From an uncultured Lachnospiraceae bacterium (GTDB lineage Bacteria > Bacillota > Clostridia > Lachnospirales > Lachnospiraceae), in the NCBI GenBank assembly GCA_910579285.1, contig CAJTTT010000019.1, forward strand, positions 55,905 to 70,163: a stretch of DNA of 14,259 nt, given 5' to 3'. Every line of letters begins with the position of its first letter. Positions within the stretch are counted from its first letter, which is position 1. Below the pieces are notes generated by a model. That model saw only the letters and a list, made by a program, of their open reading frames with translations, was not told where the DNA came from and made no database searches. Shown here piece by piece: positions 1-7,259 of this stretch. The position numbers and the translations under genes are program-made.

Positions 1-81
1 GTCCTGACCTGCCATCTCCAATCTCTCCAATAAATCAAGCTTGTCTAAAAGGTTTACATTCAATTCCTTTTCACCCGGCAT
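1..81 (-). CDS. Partial gene of unknown function, N-terminal fragment cut by the window edge
   Basis: The minus strand is open from about 120 to the left edge without a stop. I place the start at the ATG at 81-79 because the sequence GGTGAT, complementary to the very 3' end of 16S rRNA, ends three bases before it, and because the promoter at 124-152 would start transcription near 117. That excludes the in-frame ATG at 120 and leaves the one at 99 as an alternative. The visible residues read MPGEKELNVNLLDKLDLLER and continue as a leucine-rich, probably helical stretch. I recognise no family. Only about 27 codons are present, so it could be a chance open frame; the promoter and ribosome-binding signal are the main support. 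Confidence 0.35.
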   Translation of the reverse strand, partial: MPGEKELNVNLLDKLDLLERLEMAGQD

Positions 82-123
82 TCCATCACCCACTTTCATA
101 ATCGACACAACCGCTACCATTTT

Positions 124-152
124 ATCATAACAGGCTGCGCCAAAAGTGTAAA
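124..152 (-). promoter_or_regulatory. Sigma-A-type promoter for the partial left-edge gene
   Basis: On the minus strand there is a -35 box TTTACA (152-147), a 17-base spacer and a -10 box TATGAT (129-124), each five of six to consensus. The predicted start is near 117. The -35 box lies within a small inverted repeat, GTGTA-AAG-TACAC, at 146-158, which might be an operator half-site or chance. The promoter lies directly beyond the mgtE stop codon, so the left-edge gene can be transcribed independently of mgtE. Confidence 0.5.
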
Positions 153-159
153 GTACACG

Positions 160-1572
160 TCAGATCCCCAGCACAATCTCCGCCACGCGGAAATAGATCA
201 GCAGGGAAATTGCATCCACAATCGTCGTAATAAACGGGCTTGCCATCACCGCCGGGTCAAGCCCGATTTTTTTTGCCAGCATGGGAAGTGTGGAGCCGAC
301 CATCTTTGCCACGATCACTGCCATCAGCAGGGTAAGGCATACCACAAACGCCACCTGTACACCCACCTGGTCAAAGAGCATCAGTCTGACAAAGTTACAG
401 ACCGACAGGGTCAGACCGCACAAAACCGCCGTGCGGATTTCTTTCCAGATCACCATCAGCCAGTCGCTAAACTCGATCTCTTCCAGGGAAATACCGCGGA
501 TGATAATGGCGGATGCCTGTCCGCCCGCGTTGCCGCCGGTATCCATAAGCATGGGAATAAAAGCCGTCAGCACCACATAGCGGCTCAGCTCATTCTCAAA
601 AGAGGTGATAATGCTTCCCGTGAAAGTAGCCGAGATCATCAGAAGCAGCAGCCACGGAATCCTTTTTTTGTAGGCGTCAAACACCGTCATTCTCAGATAA
701 GGCTTATCGGACGGCATCACAGCCGCCATCTTCTCGATATCCTCCGTGGTCTCCTCCTCCAGAATGTCCACCACGTCATCCATCGTGATGATCCCCACCA
801 GCCTGTCCTCGTTATCCACCACAGGCATGGCGGTAAACTCGTACTTTTTGAACTGTCTGGCAACCTCCTCCTGATCCATCAGAGTATGAAGGGATACCAC
901 GTTTCTGTGCATCATCTCGCCGATCACGGCGTTCGGGTCACTCAGGAGCAGATAGCGAAGCGCCACCGTTCCCACAAGCGTCCGCTTATAATCCAGCACA
1001 TAACAGATGTTGATGGTCTCGCTGTCAAGCCCTACTTTGCGGATTCGGTCGATGGCCTGGGCCACTGTGTAGTGTTCTTTCAAATCCACATATTCCACCG
1101 TCATAATGCTGCCCGCAGAATCCTCCGGGTAGCGCATCAGATGGTTGATGGCCTGCCTGGTATCCGGGCTGGTGTTGGCAATCAGACGCTTCACCACATT
1201 GGCCGGCATCTCCTCCATCAGTTCCTTCGCGTCATCGGACATCATGTTGTCAATGATACGCGCCGCATCCTTATCTGACAGGGAGGTAATAATGGACTGC
1301 TGTCTGTCAATCTCCAGATAGGAAAAAACGTCCGCCGCCGTATCTTTTGGCAGAATGCGGAAGATTTTAACGACCTCTTCCTCCTCCATCTCCTCCATAT
1401 AATCGGCGATATCCGCGTCATTCAGCTCCTCAATGATCTTTCTGAGACTGGTATACTGCCCCCTTCTGAGAAGCTCCCTGATCTCTTCCACGCCAAAATT
1501 GGCATAGTCATTTATGATTCTGTCAGCTCTGGTCTGTTCAGCTGTCATTTCCCGATTCGTATTTTCACCCAT
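160..1572 (-). CDS. mgtE: MgtE-family magnesium transporter
   Basis: Mg2+-selective channel/transporter of the cytoplasmic membrane, 470 residues from the chosen start. Domain order is typical: an acidic helical MgtE_N domain (about 25-130), two CBS domains (about 150-285, including MPVVDNEDRLVGIITMDDVV), a linker helix, then about five membrane segments (about 305-470). The membrane part keeps two family signatures, MLMDTGGNAGGQ (341-352) and GLDPAVMASPFITTIVD (437-453); the Asp of GLDPA corresponds to the pore Asp of characterised MgtE. In the family, the N and CBS domains sense cytosolic Mg2+ and close the pore. The frame opens at a TTG at 1626 overlapping the yigZ stop, but the ATG at 1572 has AAAGGCGG six bases upstream, so I prefer it. 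The gene follows yigZ by about 50 bases, leaving no room for an M-box riboswitch; it is probably co-transcribed with yigZ. Confidence 0.95.
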   Translation of the reverse strand: MGENTNREMTAEQTRADRIINDYANFGVEEIRELLRRGQYTSLRKIIEELNDADIADYMEEMEEEEVVKIFRILPKDTAADVFSYLEIDRQQSIITSLSDKDAARIIDNMMSDDAKELMEEMPANVVKRLIANTSPDTRQAINHLMRYPEDSAGSIMTVEYVDLKEHYTVAQAIDRIRKVGLDSETINICYVLDYKRTLVGTVALRYLLLSDPNAVIGEMMHRNVVSLHTLMDQEEVARQFKKYEFTAMPVVDNEDRLVGIITMDDVVDILEEETTEDIEKMAAVMPSDKPYLRMTVFDAYKKRIPWLLLLMISATFTGSIITSFENELSRYVVLTAFIPMLMDTGGNAGGQASAIIIRGISLEEIEFSDWLMVIWKEIRTAVLCGLTLSVCNFVRLMLFDQVGVQVAFVVCLTLLMAVIVAKMVGSTLPMLAKKIGLDPAVMASPFITTIVDAISLLIYFRVAEIVLGI

Positions 1573-1622
1573 AGCATGCCGCCTTTCCGCCGGAGAACCG
1601 CATCCAGACGGCCGGGCTTGTG

Positions 1623-2309
1623 TCAACCAGGCCTGCTTTCGGAAGCCGCTTCCGCGCTTTTACATTTATAATAGAAAGGATCTGAGGCGCTTACCTGCGC
1701 TGCGCCGGCAGTAGCCTCCGTAATGTCCTTTATCAGTTTATCCTTCTCCTCAAAGGGCACATGGAATCCAAGGGATACCTGCTGTGTATAGACCGATTCT
1801 TCTATCGGAATCCCCCGCTGTCCCAAAAGGTACTGGATCCTGCCGATTCCGTTATAGTCTGTCTCCACCTTAAGAGTGTACCCGTATCTCATCACAGCCA
1901 CACGGCTGTCCGCAATTCCCGCCTGCGCCGCCTGCGTATAAGCGCGCACAAGCCCGCCGGTACCAAGAAGCGTACCGCCGAAATATCTGGTCACCACCAG
2001 CGTCAGTCCACGAATGCCGGAGCCTGTAAGCACCTCCAAAATGGGTCTGCCCGCCGTGCCGGAGGGTTCCCCATCGTCCGAATACCGCACGGTCTCCCCC
2101 TGCTCCCCTATGATATAGGCGTAGCAGTGGTGTCTGGCATCCCAATAGCGCTTCTTCTCAGCCTCGATAAAGGCAGCCGCCTCCTCCTCTGTGTGAGTGG
2201 CCTGCACATGGGCGATAAAGCGGGATTTCTTCTCTACAATCTCCCCTTCGCCCCCATATTCAATAATTTTATACGGTGCATACTTATCCATGTAACCATC
2301 GTTGCACAT
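1623..2309 (-). CDS. yigZ: YigZ/IMPACT-family protein
   Basis: Member of the UPF0029/IMPACT family (YigZ in E. coli, YvyE in Bacillus), about 228 residues, close to the usual 205-220. The N-terminal domain carries the family's conserved blocks: EKKSRFIAHV near residues 26-35, YSDDGEPSGTAGRPILEVL near 76-94 and TRYFGGTLLGTGGLVRAYT near 107-125. A ferredoxin-like C-terminal domain (DUF1949 type) follows. Eukaryotic IMPACT affects translational control; the bacterial role is not established, so I infer only a cytosolic, possibly RNA- or ribosome-linked protein. The frame extends up to a TTG at 2354, but that codon lies in the predicted -35 box, so it should not be translated. The ATG at 2309 has GGGAG only two bases before it; the ATG at 2291 (MDKYAPYK) fits homologue N-termini better but has no close ribosome-binding site. 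The start is therefore uncertain by six codons. Confidence 0.9.
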   Translation of the reverse strand: MCNDGYMDKYAPYKIIEYGGEGEIVEKKSRFIAHVQATHTEEEAAAFIEAEKKRYWDARHHCYAYIIGEQGETVRYSDDGEPSGTAGRPILEVLTGSGIRGLTLVVTRYFGGTLLGTGGLVRAYTQAAQAGIADSRVAVMRYGYTLKVETDYNGIGRIQYLLGQRGIPIEESVYTQQVSLGFHVPFEEKDKLIKDITEATAGAAQVSASDPFYYKCKSAEAASESRPG

Positions 2310-2325
2310 TTCTCCCGCCAGTGCA

Positions 2326-2354
2326 AGTATAAATATGCACAGAATCGTAAACAA
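2326..2354 (-). promoter_or_regulatory. Predicted promoter of yigZ-mgtE
   Basis: On the minus strand, -35 TTGTTT (2354-2349), 17-base spacer, -10 TATACT (2331-2326). The predicted transcript begins about 10 bases before the ATG at 2309. This is the basis for rejecting the longer TTG start of yigZ. It faces away from the PBP promoter, whose -35 lies about 25 bases further right, so the two transcription units are divergent. Confidence 0.45.
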
Positions 2355-2376
2355 TTCTTAATAAAGCATAAAAACC

Positions 2377-2405
2377 TTTATTTACCAGAGGAATTTTGCT
2401 ATAAT
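2377..2405 (+). promoter_or_regulatory. Extended -10 promoter of the class A PBP gene
   Basis: A perfect -10 TATAAT (2400-2405) preceded by TGC makes an extended -10 element; the -35 (TTTATT, 2377-2382, 17-base spacer) is weak, as expected for extended -10 promoters. The start is expected near 2412, giving a leader of about 86 bases. The leader opens with a 7-bp hairpin (2413-2419 with 2425-2431, one G-U pair), and the ribosome-binding site AGGAGG at 2483-2488 lies nine bases before the ATG. Confidence 0.6.
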
Positions 2406-2497
2406 CGTCACAGGCCGGACAGATTCTGGCCGATTGTGAAAAGTTTGACGATATCGGCATTTACGACTATGACAGCAAGTCGAGGAGGCAGTACCCT

Positions 2498-5221
2498 ATG
2501 AACTACGGCAAAAAGGGCGTCCGCAAAAAACAGCAGGCGCTTCATTCTACAGGCAAAAAATGGAGCAGGAAGGTAGCTTTTGCCTTTGTGCAGGTATTTC
2601 TGATCGCCATGATCGGCATCTGCATTGTCGGCGCAAGCGCAGGCATCGGCGCCTTTAAAGGTATTCTGGCAACTGCGCCGGACATCAGCAACATTGACGT
2701 GACACCCTCCGGTTTTTCCACCTTTGTGTACAATATCGAGGGAACTCAGATCAAGAAACTGGTCTCTACCGACGCCAACCGCATCCCGGTTTCCATCGAC
2801 ATGGTTCCGCAGGATCTGAAGGACGCTTTTGTAGCCATCGAGGACGCCCGTTTTTATGACCACAACGGCATCGATATCAAGGGTATCATCCGCGCGGGCG
2901 TGATCGGCATCCAGAAGCGGCATTTCTCCGAGGGCGCCAGCACCATCACCCAGCAGCTCCTCAAAAATAACGTCTTTACGGACTGGACTTCCGAGGATTC
3001 CTGGGCGGATAAATTCAAGAGAAAGTTTCAGGAACAGTACCTGGCTCTGGAACTGGAAAAGGTCATGGATAAAGACTCCATCCTGATCAATTACATGAAC
3101 ACCATCAATCTGGGGTCTAATACGCTTGGCGTGGAAGCCGCATCCAGGCGGTATTTCGGCAAGCATGTAAACGAGCTCACTCTGTCCGAGTGTGCAGTGA
3201 TCGCAGGCATCACACAGAACCCGTCCCGCTATAACCCCATCACACACCCGGATGAGAACATGAAACGCCGGAAAAAGGTGCTGGACGATATGTTGGAGCA
3301 GGGTTATATCAGCGCGGAAGAACACGAAGACGCACTTGCCGATGATGTCTATTCCCGCATCCAGGTGGCAGACGCCAAAAATGAAGACAACGCTGTCAGT
3401 ACATATTTCGTGGATGCGCTGACGGACGACGTCATGGAAGATCTGATTGCTGCCGGTTACAACGAAACGCAGGCCTACACCCTGCTCTACAGCGGCGGTC
3501 TGAAAATATACTCCACCCAGGATCCTAAAATCCAGGCAATCTGTGACAGCGCTTTTGCGGACGAAAGCAATTTCCCCGCAAACACCAAATGGTACCTGCA
3601 TTATGAGCTGACCATCGACCGTGCAAACGGGGACCGGGAAAATGTCAGCACGGAAATGTTCCGCAGCTACTGGAAGGAAAACCGTTCGCCCAGCTATAAT
3701 CTGATCTACACCTCGCAGGAGGAGGCTTATCAGGATATTGAAGCGTACAAAGCCGATGTGATGCGGCCAGGCGATGAAGTCTTCGGTGAAAACATCAACC
3801 TGACCCCTCAGCCTCAGGTTTCCCTCGTCGTGGAGGATCAGAGCACGGGGTGTATCGTGGCTATGGTCGGCGGCCGGGGCGCCAAAACCGCCAGCCGTAC
3901 CTTAAATCGTGCCACCGATACAACCAGACAGCCGGGTTCCACCTTCAAGGTGGTGTCCACTTACGCACCGGCTTTAGACAGCGCAGGACTCACTCTCGCC
4001 ACAGTTATGAATGACGCGCCTTTCAACTACGCCACCGGGCGGCCCGTAGCCAACTGGTACGGCGAGACATACCGCGGGCTTTCCTCCCTCAGGGACGGCA
4101 TCCGCGACTCCATGAATATCGTGGCCGTGAAGACACTGACGCAGATCACACCTCAGCTCGGTTTTGATTATCTGAGAAATTTCGGCTTCACCACCATTGT
4201 GGAACGTGAGGAGATCAACGGGGAGATCTTCTCGGATATCCAGCAGACTACCGCTCTCGGCGGTCTCACTCATGGTGTTACGAATGAGGAACTCAACGCC
4301 GCCTACGCCTGCATTGCAAACGGCGGCACTTATATCAAGCCGAAACTTTACACGAAAGTTTTGGATCACGACGGCAATATTATTTTGGACAATACCATGC
4401 CAAACTCCAAGCAGGTGATCAAAGAAACCACTGCCTTTCTCCTGACGGACGCTATGGTCGATGTGGTCACAAGCGGCACAGGCGGATCGGTTAACTTCGG
4501 CAATATGGCCATCGCCGGAAAGACGGGCACCACTTCCGATTACAACGATGTGTGGTTTTCGGGCTACACGCCTTACTACACGGCTACTACCTGGGCGGGC
4601 TTTGACAACAACGTGAAACTGTCCGGCGATGAGAAAAATCTGGCAAAAAAACTGTGGCGCGCCGTGATGTCACAGATCCATGAGGAACTGCCCAGCGAGT
4701 CCTTCAGCGTTCCTTCCGGCATCGTAACTGCAACCGTCTGCGCACGGTCCGGGAAACTGCCCATTGCAGGGCTCTGTGACGGGACGCTTCGCACGGAATA
4801 TTTTGCAGAGAATACCATTCCTTCCGAAACCTGCGATGTGCACTACGCAGGGCAGATCTGCCAGTACAGCACGCTTCCGGCCAGAGAGTTCTGTCCCTTC
4901 AAAGTGGAGGGTGTGGTTGAGCTGACGCCGATCGAAAATGCAGCCCTGCAGAGCGGATCCCCCACGGCCACAACGGAAGTAGTAAACGAGGACGGTTCCG
5001 TCAGCAGTGTGCCTGTACCTGCACAGCAGACCAATATGTGCCCCCATGACGAAGTCTTTTTCGCCACACCCGGATTTGAGGGAACAATCGAGGCACAGCG
5101 GGCCGAAATAGAACAGCGGAATGCCGCGGCCGCCGCAGCGGCTGCACAGGCTGCGGCAGAAGCTGCCGGACAGGCGCCGCCGCCGGAACAGCCCCAGCCA
5201 GAGCAGCCGCCTGCACAATAA
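2498..5221 (+). CDS. Class A penicillin-binding protein (PBP1A family), transglycosylase/transpeptidase
   Basis: Bifunctional peptidoglycan synthase that polymerises lipid II and cross-links stem peptides outside the membrane; 907 residues, similar in size and layout to Bacillus PonA. A basic cytoplasmic tail (1-25) precedes one membrane segment (about 27-50). The GT51 domain (about 85-270) has EDARFYDHNG, with the catalytic Glu at 115, and STITQQLLKN (148-157). The transpeptidase domain (about 440-730) has STFK with nucleophile Ser481, SMN at 538-540 and KTGT at 675-678, so both active sites look intact. The extracellular tail has six cysteines (748, 760, 779, 788, 799, 848), a feature I recall in clostridial PBPs. 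It ends in an alanine run (about 876-890) and a Pro/Gln/Glu-rich segment, which may be a wall-spanning linker. The start is fixed by AGGAGG nine bases upstream. It is monocistronic, with hairpins immediately after the stop and convergent with the 92-codon gene. Confidence 0.96.
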   Translation: MNYGKKGVRKKQQALHSTGKKWSRKVAFAFVQVFLIAMIGICIVGASAGIGAFKGILATAPDISNIDVTPSGFSTFVYNIEGTQIKKLVSTDANRIPVSIDMVPQDLKDAFVAIEDARFYDHNGIDIKGIIRAGVIGIQKRHFSEGASTITQQLLKNNVFTDWTSEDSWADKFKRKFQEQYLALELEKVMDKDSILINYMNTINLGSNTLGVEAASRRYFGKHVNELTLSECAVIAGITQNPSRYNPITHPDENMKRRKKVLDDMLEQGYISAEEHEDALADDVYSRIQVADAKNEDNAVSTYFVDALTDDVMEDLIAAGYNETQAYTLLYSGGLKIYSTQDPKIQAICDSAFADESNFPANTKWYLHYELTIDRANGDRENVSTEMFRSYWKENRSPSYNLIYTSQEEAYQDIEAYKADVMRPGDEVFGENINLTPQPQVSLVVEDQSTGCIVAMVGGRGAKTASRTLNRATDTTRQPGSTFKVVSTYAPALDSAGLTLATVMNDAPFNYATGRPVANWYGETYRGLSSLRDGIRDSMNIVAVKTLTQITPQLGFDYLRNFGFTTIVEREEINGEIFSDIQQTTALGGLTHGVTNEELNAAYACIANGGTYIKPKLYTKVLDHDGNIILDNTMPNSKQVIKETTAFLLTDAMVDVVTSGTGGSVNFGNMAIAGKTGTTSDYNDVWFSGYTPYYTATTWAGFDNNVKLSGDEKNLAKKLWRAVMSQIHEELPSESFSVPSGIVTATVCARSGKLPIAGLCDGTLRTEYFAENTIPSETCDVHYAGQICQYSTLPAREFCPFKVEGVVELTPIENAALQSGSPTATTEVVNEDGSVSSVPVPAQQTNMCPHDEVFFATPGFEGTIEAQRAEIEQRNAAAAAAAAQAAAEAAGQAPPPEQPQPEQPPAQ

Positions 5222-5223
5222 CA

Positions 5224-5265
5224 AATTGAGCTTCGCTCAATTGCGAGATCCGCTTCGCGGACTCG
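5224..5265. repeat. Two tandem short hairpins with GCTTCGC cores after the PBP gene
   Basis: The first hairpin has an 8-bp perfect stem (5224-5231 with 5235-5242) closing a TTC loop. The second (5244-5253 with 5257-5265) has 9 base pairs with one bulged A at 5248 and the same TTC loop. Both share the core GCTTCGC. They begin two bases after the PBP stop and run directly into the long hairpin at 5269-5298. Neither is followed by a T-run, so they are not classic terminators on their own; they may stabilise the 3' end of the PBP mRNA or be a dispersed palindromic repeat. Their family identity is unknown. Confidence 0.6.
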
Positions 5266-5268
5266 AAA

Positions 5269-5298
5269 AAACAACGAGCGCGTATGCGCTCGTTGTTT
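5269..5298 (-). terminator. Intrinsic terminator between convergent genes, best on the minus strand
   Basis: A perfect 13-bp stem (5269-5281 with 5286-5298) closes a four-base loop. On the minus strand the GC-rich part is followed by GTTGTTTTTT, a good U-tract, and the stem begins at the last base of the 92-codon gene's stop codon, so it should end that transcript. On the plus strand the 3' arm ends in TTGTTT and then CATATA, which is weaker but may still act on the PBP transcript, making it bidirectional. Confidence 0.75.
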
Positions 5299-5576
5299 CA
5301 TATACCCTTTACTCTTCTGATTTTCTCCTCCAGATCCTCAATGCCTGTCTTTGCATTGCTGACTGCCCGGCACATCGCCTCGTACTCCGGCCCGGGTTCC
5401 AATCCTTCTTTTTCATAATATAATCTGCCAATTTCCATATAATTCTTTCGGATTACATCCTCACAGGTACTGATCTGTCCTCTCAGATTCGCAATCTCAG
5501 CCAGATCCTTCGCCTTACCCGTCACTTCTTTTCCCTTAGAAGTGATGGTATCTCCAATCTTTTCAAAAAAATCCAT
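5298..5576 (-). CDS. Small helical protein of unknown function (92 residues)
   Basis: The product is a charged, mostly helical cytosolic protein with no signal peptide or membrane segment. It starts MDFFEKIGDTITSKGKEV, continues with an amphipathic helix, then a segment around ISTCEDVIRKNYMEIGRLYY (35-54), and ends in a Glu/Lys-rich helix suited to a coiled coil. From memory it resembles small clostridial proteins with the same N-terminal layout that often end in a zinc ribbon; no CxxC pair is present here, so this is either the ribbon-less form or a different family. The start is supported by AGGGAG five bases before the ATG and a TATAAT box about 50 bases upstream. It appears monocistronic, with a terminator beginning at its stop codon. 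No function can be assigned. Confidence 0.75.
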   Translation of the reverse strand: MDFFEKIGDTITSKGKEVTGKAKDLAEIANLRGQISTCEDVIRKNYMEIGRLYYEKEGLEPGPEYEAMCRAVSNAKTGIEDLEEKIRRVKGI

Positions 5577-5628
5577 ATATACTCCCTTCTGCGCCCGCTT
5601 TGCAGACGACTGGCCTTTTCTAATCTTA

Positions 5629-5657
5629 ATTATAGTGTCATCAGACGTAAAATGGAA
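5629..5657 (-). promoter_or_regulatory. Predicted promoter of the 92-codon gene
   Basis: On the minus strand a perfect -10 TATAAT (5634-5629) has a poor -35 candidate TTCCAT (5657-5652) at 17 bases. The predicted leader is about 45 bases and ends in AGGGAG before the ATG. No terminator is seen between this site and the upstream SGNH gene (stop at 5697), so read-through from the operon is also possible. Confidence 0.4.
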
Positions 5658-5696
5658 CCACCTGTCATTCTTTTGTCCATCTATTTCACAAACTGC

Positions 5697-7259
5697 CTAT
5701 TCATAGCTCCGCACCAGTTCCGCTGCGATATGCTCTGCCAGAATGCGATACCCCGCCTTGTTCGCATGTACGCCGTCCGGCATGTAATCCGCCACGACAT
5801 CCGCGTCATGGGAATCCAGTATATTGGAATTGTACAGATCTATCACCTTAATATCGTAAGCCGCAGACAACGTCAAAATCACATTTGCTACATTCTTCTG
5901 GGGCAGCAGATAGGTCCGCTCCCGCATCAGATAATCCTGTAAAATATTCGGCAGCGGCGTGACGAAAAAGATATCCGCATCAGGATAATTCTCCTTCAGT
6001 CCACGCATCAGCTCATCCAGATCCCCGCAAAATGTCCAGGGCCTGCGTTCCGTAAAATTGCCAAATTCTTTCTCAGACAGGCAGAAACCATCATTGGTGC
6101 CGCCCATGACAATAATGATGTCCGTATCTTCCGGGATCTGTTTATAGCGCTCCACAAAGGCATCCGACCAGTACCGCCCGATGGAAGAGCCGCCGATCCC
6201 CAGATTGTATACTTCCTCCGCTCCAAGCAGCTCCTTCAGCACAGCGGGATATGAGTAAGAAAGATACCCTGCTTCCCCTTCCAGATTGGCCGCCGCCGTA
6301 ATGCTGTCCCCCAGACAGGCAATTTTCTTCCCGGAAAAGTCCACACACCGCTCCTCCAGACATGCCTGATCCTCCCAGTTAACCAACAGCGTCTCCTCCA
6401 GGGAACTTCGGATCTGTCTTCGCTGGGCCAGCGTGACCGCGGGAGAAATCATCTCCAGTTTCGGCAGCAGATCCAACATATTCCCGGACAATGTCCCATT
6501 TCCAGATATCGTTGTATTTTCAGAGACGGCGCCGTTGCCCGATACACTCAGACTATTATCTGATACACTGGTCATATTACCTGACACGCTCATTCTATTT
6601 TCCGATACACTGGCCATATTACCTGACACGCTCACTCTATTTTCCGATACACCGGCCATATTACCTGATACGCTCACTCTATTTTCCGATACGCTTATGC
6701 GATTACCTGACCCCCCGATCGTACTGCCAGATATCGTATCGCCATCCTGCCAGCCAGATGCGCGCCCGGACAGCGTATCACCGTCTGGCGTTTTCTCACC
6801 CGTTCCTTGATCGGTCCGGCTCCCGTCTTTCGACGGATTTACCGTATTGCCCGACCAGCTTTCGGCTTCCGTGGAGCTTACCGCATTGCCGGAAATATAC
6901 AGCATATTTTCCGACACCCCCTGCGCCTCCGAGATATCCAAATTTCCCGACATGCCGCTGGCATCAAAATCCATCATTACAGAAACAGGAACCGCCTCCT
7001 CGGAATCCACACGGATTTCTTCCAGAAACTGTCCCAGTTTTTCACGATCCCCGGAAAGCTCCTGGATCTCCTGGCGCATCTCCTGTACCCGGTCATGGGC
7101 TTCCCTGTTTCTCGAGAGCACTTCCTCCTGGAGTTTGATTTCCGATTCGACCTGCTTATCTACTATATAGTTATCATACAGCCGCATCCCTACCGCCGCC
7201 ACAAGCACAGCTATCAGTGAAAGGATCACGACCGCCAATATTTCATTTATTCTTCTCAT
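5697..7259 (-). CDS. Membrane-anchored SGNH/GDSL hydrolase with an SGN/SEN repeat stalk
   Basis: Predicted extracytoplasmic esterase/acetylhydrolase of the SGNH fold, 520 residues. A short basic N-terminus and one hydrophobic segment (about 7-25) indicate a signal anchor. A charged coiled coil follows (about 35-85), then a low-complexity Ser/Asn region (about 102-260) whose core is a regular seven-residue repeat. The SGNH domain (about 310-518) has block I ACLGDSIT (Ser319), block II LGIGGSSIG, block III MGGTND (Asn389) and block V MPDGVHAN (Asp495, His498), so the triad and oxyanion residues are complete. The fold includes polysaccharide and peptidoglycan O-acetylesterases and lipases; the substrate cannot be read from sequence. 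An envelope glycan is plausible because of the anchor and stalk. Its ATG overlaps the rlmB stop by four bases (ATGA) with no clear ribosome-binding site, so translation is probably coupled to rlmB. It is the last gene of the operon. Confidence 0.88.
   Translation of the reverse strand: MRRINEILAVVILSLIAVLVAAVGMRLYDNYIVDKQVESEIKLQEEVLSRNREAHDRVQEMRQEIQELSGDREKLGQFLEEIRVDSEEAVPVSVMMDFDASGMSGNLDISEAQGVSENMLYISGNAVSSTEAESWSGNTVNPSKDGSRTDQGTGEKTPDGDTLSGRASGWQDGDTISGSTIGGSGNRISVSENRVSVSGNMAGVSENRVSVSGNMASVSENRMSVSGNMTSVSDNSLSVSGNGAVSENTTISGNGTLSGNMLDLLPKLEMISPAVTLAQRRQIRSSLEETLLVNWEDQACLEERCVDFSGKKIACLGDSITAAANLEGEAGYLSYSYPAVLKELLGAEEVYNLGIGGSSIGRYWSDAFVERYKQIPEDTDIIIVMGGTNDGFCLSEKEFGNFTERRPWTFCGDLDELMRGLKENYPDADIFFVTPLPNILQDYLMRERTYLLPQKNVANVILTLSAAYDIKVIDLYNSNILDSHDADVVADYMPDGVHANKAGYRILAEHIAAELVRSYE
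6534..6701 (-). repeat. In-gene tandem repeat, 21/42-base unit, encoding alternating SVSGN/SVSEN heptads
   Basis: It encodes residues 187-242 of the SGNH protein. Eight consecutive heptads alternate SEN and SGN at residues 191, 198, 205, 212, 219, 226, 233 (SDN) and 240, so the DNA unit is 42 bases with about four near-copies. After 240 the spacing drops to six residues (246, 252, 258). Copies differ mainly at single positions such as Ala/Gly/Thr before the motif. Scattered single motifs (SGN at 104, 123, 136 and 184; SEN at 116) lie upstream, so the array looks like an expanded part of an older degenerate repeat. Confidence 0.85.

Noticed and set aside
1573..1622. M-box magnesium riboswitch upstream of mgtE
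   Set aside because: Only about 50 bases separate mgtE from yigZ, too short for the structure, and no long leader is seen before yigZ.
2435..2500. GTG-started 21-codon frame in the PBP leader whose TGA overlaps the PBP ATG
   Set aside because: It has no ribosome-binding site, an unremarkable peptide, and the PBP gene has its own strong AGGAGG; the overlap is probably chance.
6534..6720. Regular DNA repeats that could suggest a CRISPR array
   Set aside because: The 42-base units are contiguous and in frame inside a coding gene, with no unique spacers and no cas genes nearby; they are explained by the protein heptad repeat.
6433..6810. Plus-strand open frame with repeats of ILPDTL/LFSDTL type
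   Set aside because: It is the antisense reading of the SGN/SEN repeat; its regularity is a by-product of the tandem DNA repeat, and no ribosome-binding site is present.
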